36,173 nt of DNA from a virus. Each line of letters begins with the position of its first letter. The first letter of the stretch is position 1. Where the stretch lies: the IMG/VR virus record IMGVR_UViG_3300032516_000086, positions 1 to 36,173 of that record, one strand, 5' to 3'. Made by a program: the position numbers and the translations under genes. The notes beneath the pieces were generated by a model. That model was given only the letters and a program-made list of their open reading frames with translations, ran no database searches and was not told the origin of the DNA. Shown piece by piece: positions 1 through 6,704 of the stretch.

Positions 1-222
1 TTGGTGTATAAAGGCGTAAATAAGGCTCACCTTGTATTACAGGGAAGCATTGACCCACACTTTTCAGAGAACAAAGAAAAGTATTCGCCAATAGCCCGTT
101 TCGTGCCAACTTTGGAAGGCTGGCAATTAGCATTAGAATTAGTAAAATCGTTGTATAAAAGGAAACATGACAAAACTAGCAACCATCGAAAAAATTCACA
201 GTATTCAAAAACATCCAAATGA
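1..222 (+). CDS. 3' end of an unrecognised gene (5' truncated by window)
   Basis: The frame is open from the first base and runs to a TGA at 220-222, so only the C-terminal 73 or so codons are seen. The residues up to about 52 look like ordinary globular protein (for example ARFVPTLEGWQLALELVKSL). The last 20 are polar and basic and are read through the start of the RNA ligase gene, giving a 56-nt overlap that is long for this genome. I do not recognise the family. The true start lies upstream of the window. The overlap could mean the tail is not conserved. Confidence 0.45.
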   Translation: MVYKGVNKAHLVLQGSIDPHFSENKEKYSPIARFVPTLEGWQLALELVKSLYKRKHDKTSNHRKNSQYSKTSK

Positions 223-1204
223 GGATGTTGAGAAACTTGAAGTAGGAAAAATTAAGGAATGGCCTGTTGTTGTCCCTAAAGGGCAATTTAAGGATGGCGA
301 CCTTGTTGTTTTCATTCAGATTGACTCCATCGTGCCAAAGGAAAATCCTTACTTTGCTTTCATGGAGAGACAGAAGTATCGTGTGTGGAGTGCTAAATTC
401 AAGGGCGCACCCTCACAAGGTCTTGTGTGTCCATTCTCCATTGCTCAACAAATTGAATATAGAGCGAAAGGATTTGAACACGTTGATGTTATCAATGTTG
501 AAGGGGTTGATGTTACCGACGTTCTTGGTATTATCAAATATGAGAAACCTTTGGACGCCACAATTTGTGGTGACGCCAAAGGTGGATTTCCTTCACATTT
601 GATTTCCATTACCGACGAAGACAATCTTCTAAACAATCCGGAAGTTCTAAACGAACTACGTGGTGAGAGAGCCTATATCACATTAAAGGCCGATGGTTCA
701 TCTATGACCGTCTATCACAACGAAGGCCAAGTAGGCGTTTGTAGTCGTAGATGGGAACAGAAAGAAGGAACTGGATTGTGGAAGATTGCCGAATTCTATG
801 ACCTGTCTAACAAACTAAAAGCCCTCAGTAAATCCATTGCACTTCAAGGTGAAGCTTGTGGTGGTAAAATTCAAGGCAATCCACTTGGGTTGAACACTCC
901 CAGTATGTTTGTATTCAACGTCAAAGACATTTCTACAGGAAAATGGTATGGGTGGGAAGAAATCAAAGAAGTATGTAAAATACTTGGTCTTACGCCCGTT
1001 CGTGTCATTTGTGATGATTTTGTCTTTGATGAAACGTGGACAATTCCACACCTTCAAGCTATTGCTAATGGTGCGACTTACCTAACAGACAAGGGTGAAA
1101 TCAGAAAGGGTGAAGGTATCGTTCTACGACCAATGAAGCCTAAATTTTCACCGACTCTTGGCAAGTCTTTATCGGTAAAAATTCTTAATCAAGAATACAA
1201 ATAA
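167..1204 (+). CDS. RNA ligase, DraRnl/Rnl5-like (nucleotidyltransferase superfamily)
   Basis: This is an ATP-dependent RNA ligase that would join 3'-OH to 5'-phosphate RNA ends in the cytoplasm. The nucleotidyltransferase motifs are visible in order: motif I TLKADGS with the adenylated Lys174, SRRW at about 193-196, motif III MFVFNVKD at about 247-254, motif IV EGIVLRP at 316-322 and motif V SVKILN at 336-341. Residues 1-125 form an extra N-terminal domain rich in beta strands, as in the Deinococcus DRB0094 type (about 340 aa), so length and layout fit that family better than T4 Rnl1. The ATG is preceded by AAAAGGAAAC, a fair ribosome site. A TATAAA 7 nt upstream of the ATG is a possible -10 box but lacks a good -35. 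A cREC gene and a PNK-like kinase follow, which supports RNA repair. Confidence 0.9.
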   Translation: MTKLATIEKIHSIQKHPNEDVEKLEVGKIKEWPVVVPKGQFKDGDLVVFIQIDSIVPKENPYFAFMERQKYRVWSAKFKGAPSQGLVCPFSIAQQIEYRAKGFEHVDVINVEGVDVTDVLGIIKYEKPLDATICGDAKGGFPSHLISITDEDNLLNNPEVLNELRGERAYITLKADGSSMTVYHNEGQVGVCSRRWEQKEGTGLWKIAEFYDLSNKLKALSKSIALQGEACGGKIQGNPLGLNTPSMFVFNVKDISTGKWYGWEEIKEVCKILGLTPVRVICDDFVFDETWTIPHLQAIANGATYLTDKGEIRKGEGIVLRPMKPKFSPTLGKSLSVKILNQEYK

Positions 1205-1221
1205 TAACCATATTTATTCCC

Positions 1222-1809
1222 ATGAATATAAGAAATCTTCACAGTAAAATTGGATGTAACTACGCTTGGGAACTTAACACATTCTATAAATTGAGAGACT
1301 TCAAAGATGGCATTACATTCTTTGAATTAATTCTTGAGTGGAATAAATTCATGGGCGACCACAACCCACAATTTACATTCTATTTCATGTTGTTAAATTT
1401 TAGAATTTGGGAATTTACTATCTATAACGTTTGGCATATTGATAATGTAAATTCACCTTACTATCAACAATATCTTAAAGAGGAAGAAGAAGAATGCCTA
1501 TTAGAAAAGTTATCAGAACGTGATGGACCAAACTATGAAGCTGATAATTATGAGGGTATAACACCTATGCCTACATCGAATGTTATTAAAGTAATTTGCC
1601 GTTCACGAAGAAATTTTTATGAGGGCCGACCCATTTATTGGTATGAGTTTGTAGCACCGAAAGAAGTAGATTTCACAGAGTTTATCCCAAAGAAATTTCT
1701 CAATGTTCCTTCTACTGTGTTCTATGAATATGGTGGAAGCCATCAAGAAGCCATTGCCGACTTGACAAAATCAGGATTTACCGATATAGTCGAGGGTAAT
1801 GAGTTATAA
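1222..1809 (+). CDS. hypothetical protein, 195 aa, in RNA-repair operon
   Basis: I do not recognise this protein. It is rich in aromatic residues (many W, F and Y), with an acidic run EEEEE at about residues 90-94. The second half (from about 120) has alternating hydrophobic strands: VIKVICRSRRNFYEG, then IYWYEFVAPKEVDF. No signal peptide or membrane segment is seen. It sits 17 nt after the RNA ligase and overlaps the cREC gene by 11 nt, so it is probably co-transcribed with the RNA-repair genes. The sequence just before the ATG is TATTTATTCCC with no Shine-Dalgarno motif. Confidence 0.75.
   Translation: MNIRNLHSKIGCNYAWELNTFYKLRDFKDGITFFELILEWNKFMGDHNPQFTFYFMLLNFRIWEFTIYNVWHIDNVNSPYYQQYLKEEEEECLLEKLSERDGPNYEADNYEGITPMPTSNVIKVICRSRRNFYEGRPIYWYEFVAPKEVDFTEFIPKKFLNVPSTVFYEYGGSHQEAIADLTKSGFTDIVEGNEL
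1762..1790 (+). promoter_or_regulatory. sigma70-like promoter for cREC gene, inside upstream CDS
   Basis: TTGACA at 1762-1767, a 17-nt spacer, then TATAGT at 1785-1790. The next ATG is at 1799, only 8 nt after the -10 box, so a start site 6-8 nt downstream would give an mRNA with almost no 5' leader. GAGGG lies in those 8 nt and may serve as a ribosome site on the longer read-through transcript. Confidence 0.55.
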
Positions 1810-2164
1810 CCTATTTCTGGATGATGAACGCCAACCCAACGCGTTTCTTAATGACGTAAGAGCTTGGGTGATTGTGCGTAGTTACAATCAGTTCGTGGAG
1901 ACGATTAGAAAGCAAGGATTGCCTAATTTTATATCGTTTGACCACGACTTAGCGGATGAACATTATGTTCAACACACCGACTATCAAAAATTTAAGGAAA
2001 AAACAGGATATGAGTGTGCTAAGTGGTTAATTGAACATTGCATGACAACTAATCAACCTTTGCCGGAATGGCAGGTTCATTCAATGAATCCAGTGGGTAG
2101 AATAAACATTAACATGATTTTGACTGCCCATAAAAATAGAGAAACGGAAGAATTAAATGAATAA
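1799..2164 (+). CDS. cREC-type receiver-like protein (proposed cyclic-phosphate processing)
   Basis: A 121-aa protein with the hallmarks of the receiver-like cREC family: LFLDDERQP at 5-13, FDHDL at 47-51 and VHSMNPVGRI at 93-102. This family was described by comparative genomics as a partner of RNA-repair ligases and proposed to act on 2',3'-cyclic phosphates at cleaved RNA ends. To my knowledge the activity is not proven. Asp8, Asp9, Asp48, Asp50 and His94 are the likely active-site residues. It overlaps the kinase start by 8 nt. The presence of ligase, kinase and phosphoesterase nearby strengthens the call. It is not a classical response regulator, since no output domain or histidine kinase is present. 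Confidence 0.75.
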   Translation: MSYNLFLDDERQPNAFLNDVRAWVIVRSYNQFVETIRKQGLPNFISFDHDLADEHYVQHTDYQKFKEKTGYECAKWLIEHCMTTNQPLPEWQVHSMNPVGRININMILTAHKNRETEELNE

Positions 2165-2624
2165 ACTCGAAACAGGCGAAAAGAAAAAAGCATTGATTAT
2201 CTTGGTTGGACCGCCAGCAAGCGGTAAGTCAACTTGGGGTAAGAAATTTGCTGACGACAATGATGTTGTCTATGTCTCTACCGATGCCATCAGAAAAGAA
2301 ATAGGCTCGGGAGAAGCTGACCAGTCGGTATCAGCCGCAGCCTTTGGTGTTGCTCGACAAAGAGTATCCCAAGCATTGGGTGCAGGTAAGAGTGCCATGA
2401 TTGATGCCACCAGTGTCAATCGTAAAGCTCGTAGAGATTGGATTCAGTTGGGTAGAGGCCACGGTGCATACATTGTTGCTGTCGCTTTTGAGGTATCAAG
2501 AGACGAACTTTTGAGAAGAGACGCACAACGTGAACGTCATGTTGGTGAGGAAGTCATTGACCGATTTATCGGTAAGTATGCTCGACCAACTGCCGACGAA
2601 GTTGATAAGGTCGTTCTAAAATAA
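2157..2624 (+). CDS. polynucleotide-kinase-like P-loop kinase (AAA_33 type)
   Basis: A 155-aa single-domain P-loop kinase. Walker A is GPPASGKS at 18-25. STDAIRKEIG follows at about 41-50, in the place where T4 Pnk has its substrate-binding Asp/Arg. DATSVNRKARRD at about 82-93 matches the IDxTNxxxxxR motif of the Pnk/zeta-toxin-like group, and RRDAQRERHVGEEVIDR forms the lid region. The likely reaction is ATP-dependent phosphorylation of a 5'-OH RNA end, inferred from the neighbouring RNA ligase. Unlike T4 Pnk there is no C-terminal HAD 3'-phosphatase; a separate phosphoesterase is encoded at 4109-4930. It overlaps cREC by 8 nt and no clear Shine-Dalgarno is seen (GAAGAATTAA). Confidence 0.85.
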   Translation: MNKLETGEKKKALIILVGPPASGKSTWGKKFADDNDVVYVSTDAIRKEIGSGEADQSVSAAAFGVARQRVSQALGAGKSAMIDATSVNRKARRDWIQLGRGHGAYIVAVAFEVSRDELLRRDAQRERHVGEEVIDRFIGKYARPTADEVDKVVLK

Positions 2625-2672
2625 TAAGCAGTAATCTAAATTCAACACCAGAAAAATAGTTACACAAAAATT

Positions 2673-3191
2673 ATGAAAACAGTTATGAATGAAGCGGATG
2701 CTCCGTTGACCGCCACCGAAATAACGGAATGGAAAGTCGCCAAGAAAACCAAACCACTAAGAGCAAAGCCTGTAGTGAATCTATTGGTTGATAGAAGTGT
2801 ACTCAACAAGTTTCTTGTTGATACGTTGGAAGCCAAAGAACCTATTCACGAAGGTAACGTAATTTGTATTGGTGAAACCAATGATGCTTGGCAACAAGAA
2901 CCTAAGAAACTCTTGAAGAAATACCAAGTGACTGCCATTGACAAAGACGGATGGATGGTTTGTGAACCTTATCCCGACAATTCGGTGGATTGTTTCCAAG
3001 TTGATTTCCTTATCAACACTCATAGCGGAGAACACTATCTCAAAGCTCTGTGGGGTGAAACTTTTGGAAGTCACAGTTCATGTCAACGATTTGCCGAAGG
3101 AGATTGGATTCTCCGAAATCGTGAAGACCACAACGACGTATGGGTTGTTAGGAAAAAACTATTCGCCAATAGTTATACAATCATCGGATAA
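2673..3191 (+). CDS. hypothetical protein with PGDYG-like C-terminal segment
   Basis: 172 aa. The C-terminal 35 residues (RFAEGDWILRNREDHNDVW, then FANSY) resemble the small PGDYG-type beta module found in many phage and bacterial proteins, with the pattern GDW-x-hydrophobic followed by F-x-x-x-Y. The middle (about 58-120) is a mixed alpha/beta region I do not recognise. The stop overlaps the next start as TAATG, so the two genes are translationally coupled. Function unknown. Confidence 0.7.
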   Translation: MKTVMNEADAPLTATEITEWKVAKKTKPLRAKPVVNLLVDRSVLNKFLVDTLEAKEPIHEGNVICIGETNDAWQQEPKKLLKKYQVTAIDKDGWMVCEPYPDNSVDCFQVDFLINTHSGEHYLKALWGETFGSHSSCQRFAEGDWILRNREDHNDVWVVRKKLFANSYTIIG

Positions 3192-3556
3192 TGGCGAAAA
3201 GTTTCGCAAAACGTTTGAGAATTCCTTTGGATGGAAGGGATAAGCTGGCCTTATTTTCAAAATCAGGAACCCCTCTATCCAAAGGATATACCCGTGTGGT
3301 TATCGGCGGGCGAGGTCCGTATGTCGAATTTAACGACTCTCAAATTTTAATCTCAGCCTTTGAAATTCCAGAGGAAGAGAAATACCGTTTAACCAACGGC
3401 GTATCGTTTTACGTGGAATATAGGTCAAAAGACAATGACTATGTAAAACTTTATTTTCAGAAAAGAAAAGTGGCTTATGCCGATTACAGAATAGGGTTGT
3501 ATTACATTTCACCGTTTGATTTGTATATGCAATACAGTATGCCTGTAATAGTTTAA
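3191..3556 (+). CDS. hypothetical protein, 121 aa, beta-rich
   Basis: Unrecognised. It starts at the TAATG overlap with the preceding gene and has no Shine-Dalgarno of its own. The body is predicted to be beta-rich with alternating charged and hydrophobic stretches, for example TRVVIGGRGPYVEF and VSFYVEYRSKDNDYVKLYF, followed by a repeated Tyr/Phe pattern at the C-terminus. No catalytic motif, membrane helix or signal peptide is seen. Position suggests it belongs to the same transcript as the RNA-repair genes. Confidence 0.7.
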   Translation: MAKSFAKRLRIPLDGRDKLALFSKSGTPLSKGYTRVVIGGRGPYVEFNDSQILISAFEIPEEEKYRLTNGVSFYVEYRSKDNDYVKLYFQKRKVAYADYRIGLYYISPFDLYMQYSMPVIV

Positions 3557-3573
3557 CAAAAGAAAGACAAATC

Positions 3574-4071
3574 ATGACAGACCAAATAATTGACATTGAA
3601 GCCACGGTAATACCTGTGGATGCTGCTGACCAAATCCTTAAAGAACTTGAGGAATTGAATTCCAAAGTTACCGACGCCGACGGTGGTAATTGGGTTCATA
3701 TTCCTAGCCACGGCATTTGTTGGCAGCCTAGTGGGGATAGAATGGGCAAGCCGCTGGCAGTACCCTCCCCCTCAACCCCCCCTCCAGCCATAGAGAGCCT
3801 TGTTCAATGGGGAAATCACGTTGACTTTGAATCCGTTCCAGAAAACGCCGTGGTAATGATTAAACTCAACGTTCAAGACCCAATGCGTGTACAGATAATG
3901 CAACGGGCAATTGCCAAACAGGTTCTTGAACCACGCATTGAAACCTTGAAACAAAAGAGAGTCTGTATTCTCTTTATGCAGGCAGGCGATGACATTTCAG
4001 TGATGACCGAAGAAGAAATGAACAAAGCTGGTTGGGAGAAGAAAGATAAGAGTCGTATCATTACACTATAA
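3574..4071 (+). CDS. hypothetical protein, 165 aa, with proline-rich hinge
   Basis: Unrecognised two-part protein. Residues 1-50 are acidic. A Pro/Ser-rich linker (PLAVPSPSTPPP at about 60-72) leads to a C-terminal alpha/beta domain in which VVMIKLNVQDPMRVQIM and VCILFMQAGDDISVM look like paired strands and helices. AAAGA lies 7-12 nt before the ATG. A promoter for the next gene begins 4 nt after its stop codon, so this may be the last gene of the first transcription unit. Confidence 0.7.
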   Translation: MTDQIIDIEATVIPVDAADQILKELEELNSKVTDADGGNWVHIPSHGICWQPSGDRMGKPLAVPSPSTPPPAIESLVQWGNHVDFESVPENAVVMIKLNVQDPMRVQIMQRAIAKQVLEPRIETLKQKRVCILFMQAGDDISVMTEEEMNKAGWEKKDKSRIITL

Positions 4072-4074
4072 GGC

Positions 4075-4102
4075 TTGACTTTCTATAAAGACCTGATAGA
4101 GT
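4075..4102 (+). promoter_or_regulatory. sigma70-like promoter abutting the phosphoesterase start codon
   Basis: TTGACT at 4075-4080, a 16-nt spacer, then TAGAGT at 4097-4102. The ATG begins at 4109, 6 nt further on. No Shine-Dalgarno fits in this gap, so the transcript is predicted to be leaderless or nearly so. Confidence 0.5.
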
Positions 4103-4108
4103 ATTAAG

Positions 4109-4930
4109 ATGAAATTCCTTATACTTCCAGATGTCCATAATCGTTGGGAGAAAGCAGAGAAAATCATCAAGTCGGTAAAGCCTGACAAGACGATTTTTCT
4201 CGGTGACTACTTTGACGATTTTGGTGACGACCCCGGCATCATTGCTGATGTGGCTGATTGGTTTCGCCATTCGGTGAACCAGAAAGACCGTATCCACCTT
4301 GTCGGCAACCACGATACCCACTATTGGTTCGCTGGTAACAGAGCACTTCGTTGTTCTGGCTATGAACAATTCAAGGCTGTAGCAATCAATGACTTCGTTA
4401 AGAAGGAAGATTGGGAAAAGCTTGAGTGGTTCTATGTTCTTGACAACAGGTGGCTTCTGAGTCATGCAGGCGTTCATCCAAGTTGGTTGGACCCTCAGAA
4501 GTTCAAAGCTAATATCATCAGTGAGTATTCACTTGATACGGTTGTCAAGAAACTCAAGGGTGATGTGGCAGATGCTGAGCGAGCGTTCTATGCAGACAAG
4601 ATGCACTGGTTTGCTATGCCCGGCTTCTCACGTTCACGTAACTCCCCGTATTACGGTGGTTTAACGTGGTGTGATTGGACTCAAGAGTTCCATCCAATCC
4701 GTGGCGTTCATCAGTTGGTAGGCCATACTCCAAGTTACAATGTGACGTGGAATGTGGTAGAACGTGGGGCTGCCCACCGACAAATCCTCTCCCTAGAGGA
4801 AGTGGAGAGTCCAATGCTAACTGACGATAGTTCATACAATCTGTGTCTGGATTCCCAGCCGGGTTCAAAATACTACGCCATTTATGACAATCAACAGTTG
4901 ACGGTACATAATGCCGACAATCTGAAATAG
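4109..4930 (+). CDS. calcineurin-like metallophosphoesterase
   Basis: A 273-aa two-metal phosphoesterase. The conserved ligands are visible: PDVH at about 7-10 (D-x-H), GDYFDD at about 33-38, GNHDTH at about 65-70, LSHAGVHP at about 117-124 and VGHTPS at about 206-211. The set is that of the PP1/PP2A-like and bacterial Pnkp-phosphatase fold. In bacterial Pnkp this fold removes 3'-phosphate or 2',3'-cyclic phosphate from RNA ends, and with a ligase and kinase upstream the same job is the best inference here. A Ser/Thr protein phosphatase or Ap4A hydrolase cannot be excluded. It has its own promoter just upstream and a terminator 29 nt after its stop. Confidence 0.85.
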   Translation: MKFLILPDVHNRWEKAEKIIKSVKPDKTIFLGDYFDDFGDDPGIIADVADWFRHSVNQKDRIHLVGNHDTHYWFAGNRALRCSGYEQFKAVAINDFVKKEDWEKLEWFYVLDNRWLLSHAGVHPSWLDPQKFKANIISEYSLDTVVKKLKGDVADAERAFYADKMHWFAMPGFSRSRNSPYYGGLTWCDWTQEFHPIRGVHQLVGHTPSYNVTWNVVERGAAHRQILSLEEVESPMLTDDSSYNLCLDSQPGSKYYAIYDNQQLTVHNADNLK

Positions 4931-4958
4931 TTCAGAAATAAAACTTGTATAGAATACT

Positions 4959-4990
4959 CGTAGTGAACAACTTTCACTACGGGTTTTCTA
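4959..4990 (+). terminator. intrinsic terminator after the phosphoesterase gene
   Basis: Arms CGTAGTGAA (4959-4967) and TTCACTACG (4973-4981) form a perfect 9-bp stem with a 5-nt loop, followed by GGTTTTCTATTTATT. It closes the RNA-repair transcription unit immediately before the ClpP-like gene. Confidence 0.75.
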
Positions 4991-5000
4991 TTTATTGAGT

Positions 5001-5627
5001 ATGACTAAGAGAAATTGGAAATTTCGCAGTAATGAAGACGACCAATCCGATGACGACGCAACACAACGATTTGTCATTGAACGATCTCCGAATGAAATAG
5101 TGCCACAAGGCAATAAAATCTATTTCTATTCAGATGTTAACAGAGAATCCGTTTTAGGTCTTAACCGACAAATTGATGAATTAACTAAACAAATGAAAAT
5201 TGTTCAGTTAACATACAACCTTCCAAATCCACCAAGACTTGAAATTCACATTTGTAGTGATGGTGGTGATATATTCGCTGGTATGGCGGCAGTTGATAAA
5301 ATAATCAATAATTCAATACCAGTTGATACGTATTGTGAAGGGATAGTCGCATCTGCGGCCACGTTTATATCAGCCGTGGGTCATAAGAGATACATTAACA
5401 AAAGCTCGTGTATGTTAATTCATCAAGTCAGTTCTGGCTTATGGGGAAACTACATGCAGTTCAAAGATGAAATTAAAAACCTTGAGTTGCTTATGGTCTT
5501 AATCAAAGACGTGTATTTGAAAAAGACTAAATTCAGTGACAAGGAATTGGAAGAATTGCTTAGTCATGATTTATGCTTGAACGCAAGCAAATGTCTGGAC
5601 TACGGATTGGTTGATAAAATTCTTTAG
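5001..5627 (+). CDS. ClpP-like serine protease
   Basis: A 208-aa ClpP/crotonase-fold peptidase. The catalytic triad is intact: Ser118 in VASAAT, His141 in MLIHQVSSG and Asp190 in SHDLCLN, followed by the YGLVDKIL ending typical of ClpP. CSDGGDIFAG at about 85-94 is the glycine-rich oxyanion strand. Phages use ClpP-fold enzymes either as prohead maturation proteases or as soluble proteases. No capsid gene is nearby, so the role is open. I chose the ATG at 5001; an in-frame TTG at 4995 would add two residues. The ATG is preceded by TATTTATTGAGT, a motif shared with other genes here, with no Shine-Dalgarno. Confidence 0.88.
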   Translation: MTKRNWKFRSNEDDQSDDDATQRFVIERSPNEIVPQGNKIYFYSDVNRESVLGLNRQIDELTKQMKIVQLTYNLPNPPRLEIHICSDGGDIFAGMAAVDKIINNSIPVDTYCEGIVASAATFISAVGHKRYINKSSCMLIHQVSSGLWGNYMQFKDEIKNLELLMVLIKDVYLKKTKFSDKELEELLSHDLCLNASKCLDYGLVDKIL

Positions 5628-5661
5628 TATTTCATCTTCAAATCGGTTTTTATATTAGCGC

Positions 5662-5689
5662 TTGACATTTCCAACGGAAATGTTATACT
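5662..5689 (+). promoter_or_regulatory. strong sigma70-like promoter for the HNH gene
   Basis: TTGACA (5662-5667), a 16-nt spacer, TATACT (5684-5689). The hexamers are the best match to consensus in the window. The HNH start codon is 66 nt downstream, so unlike most promoters here it makes a leadered mRNA. Confidence 0.75.
5665..5683. promoter_or_regulatory. 19-bp perfect palindrome inside the promoter spacer (putative operator)
   Basis: ACATTTCC-AAC-GGAAATGT: two 8-bp arms around a 3-bp centre. It starts in the last three bases of the -35 box and ends at the base before the -10 box. A protein bound here would block RNA polymerase, so an operator is the simplest reading. It is followed by the promoter -10, not a T-run, so a terminator is unlikely. 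Confidence 0.6.
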
Positions 5690-5755
5690 CCCTTCGTCAG
5701 TAAAAACATAAACAGACATAAACCTATGAGATAGAACAAAAACGCAAATAACAAT

Positions 5756-6436
5756 ATGAGCATCATCAACAAGACAATCGTGTTAAAGTTAAACAGAAAT
5801 TGGCAGGCTGTCGGCCAATCCACTGTAGCAAAGGCTATTGTGGATTTAGCGGCTGGAAAGTCTGCTTCTGCTCTTGACTTTGAATACGAAAGGGATGAAT
5901 TAGGTAATTACATCCTCGACGAATATGGTTCGCCTGTAAGCGACCCGGTTGGAGCAACGCCCACCGACTGGGAAACGTGGATTACGTTGCCCGTTCGCCC
6001 TTGGGAAATGGACGATGCTATTCATTACGGTAGTCAGGGTCAAAAGCTAATGAGAGCACCTACGGTATTGATTGCAAAGAATTTTGCTAAGATGCCCAAG
6101 AAGTCTTTCAGAGGTAAGCCTTCCAAGGATGCCATTTACATTCGTGACGGTGGTATTGACCAATACACCGGTTTGAAGTTGCACAGAAATGATGCAACGA
6201 TTGACCACATTATGCCTAAGTCAAAGGGTGGTCAGGACGTTTGGGAGAACCTTGCTCTAACCAGTAAGGACATTAACTCCCGTAAGGGTAACAAGCTTAA
6301 CCACGAAGCAGGTCTAACGTTGATTCGTAAGCCGGAAGCACCGAAGCCGATTCCGCTTTCTCAACTCATTCGTGAAATCAAGCACTGGGAATGGAAAAAG
6401 TTCCTTCCGCATCTAGTCGGTAGCTCCGAAAATTAG
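5756..6436 (+). CDS. HNH endonuclease, cysteine-free variant
   Basis: A 226-aa protein of the HNH family common in aquatic phages. The N-terminus (IVLKLNRNWQAVG) matches the usual VLVLNxxxxP lead-in strand. The HNH core spans about 129-185: YIRDGGIDQYTGLKL, then IDHIMPKSKGG (catalytic His151), WENLAL and INSRKGNKLNHEAG. The four zinc cysteines of the McrA-like version are replaced (QYTG, SKDI), which is known for non-zinc members. It would nick or cut DNA. Roles in packaging, recombination or homing are all possible. It has its own promoter with an operator-like palindrome and is closed by a strong terminator. The ATG lacks a Shine-Dalgarno. Confidence 0.85.
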   Translation: MSIINKTIVLKLNRNWQAVGQSTVAKAIVDLAAGKSASALDFEYERDELGNYILDEYGSPVSDPVGATPTDWETWITLPVRPWEMDDAIHYGSQGQKLMRAPTVLIAKNFAKMPKKSFRGKPSKDAIYIRDGGIDQYTGLKLHRNDATIDHIMPKSKGGQDVWENLALTSKDINSRKGNKLNHEAGLTLIRKPEAPKPIPLSQLIREIKHWEWKKFLPHLVGSSEN

Positions 6437-6469
6437 GAGAATTACTTCTTCGGTAATTAAAAACAACAA

Positions 6470-6497
6470 CCCCCGTGAAAACGGGGGTTTATTTTTT
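6470..6497 (+). terminator. intrinsic terminator after the HNH gene
   Basis: CCCCCGT (6470-6476), GAAA tetraloop, ACGGGGG (6481-6487), then TTTATTTTTT. A textbook GC-rich stem with a T-run. A weaker hairpin (AATTAC at 6440-6445 with GTAATT at 6453-6458) lies just upstream. Confidence 0.9.
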
Positions 6498-6521
6498 CCA
6501 TATACTAATTATTGTTTAATT

Positions 6522-6704
6522 ATGACAACTTCAAAAAAGAGAGTAATAAATGTAAGGGAAGATGAAGTGACCGTAATTCAAATTGAAGTAGATAAACCAC
6601 TGATTGATTTTTACAAAAAAGAGACAGGCCGTTCCCATGTTACAGAGAAGGGCCTGTCTAATTTTGTTAATCATCTTGTTGATTCTCACCGAATGATGGA
6701 TTAA
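6522..6704 (+). CDS. small ribbon-helix-helix-like protein, 60 aa
   Basis: The central part reads VTVIQIEVDKPLIDFY (strand then helix 1), KETGRSHV (turn), KGLSNFVNHLVDSH (helix 2), the size and hydrophobic rhythm of a ribbon-helix-helix DNA-binding domain. The family match is by pattern only. It sits between a strong terminator and a convergent gene. Its TAA overlaps the stop codon of the vWA gene on the other strand (6701-6704). If real it could be the repressor for one of the palindromes in this window. Confidence 0.6.
   Translation: MTTSKKRVINVREDEVTVIQIEVDKPLIDFYKKETGRSHVTEKGLSNFVNHLVDSHRMMD

Larger units (their letters stand above)
5628..5755 (+). promoter_or_regulatory. 128-nt intergenic region and HNH-gene leader
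   Basis: One of the few non-coding stretches in the window. It holds the promoter at 5662-5689 and then a 66-nt leader. The leader contains a direct repeat ACATAAAC (5706-5713 and 5716-5723, a 10-bp period) and a two-codon reading frame ATG AGA TAG near 5725. No terminator for the ClpP gene is apparent. Confidence 0.5.

Noticed and set aside
2938-3243. Overlapping plus-strand 101-codon frame
   Set aside because: It overlaps two coupled genes in another frame, with no ribosome site and no protein-like composition.
5001-5627. ClpP-like protein as proof of a nearby capsid operon (prohead protease)
   Set aside because: No major capsid, portal or scaffold gene is in the window, so this role is left open.
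5706-5723. ACATAAAC direct repeat as part of a CRISPR or iteron array
   Set aside because: Only two 8-bp copies at a 10-bp step; too few and too short for either.
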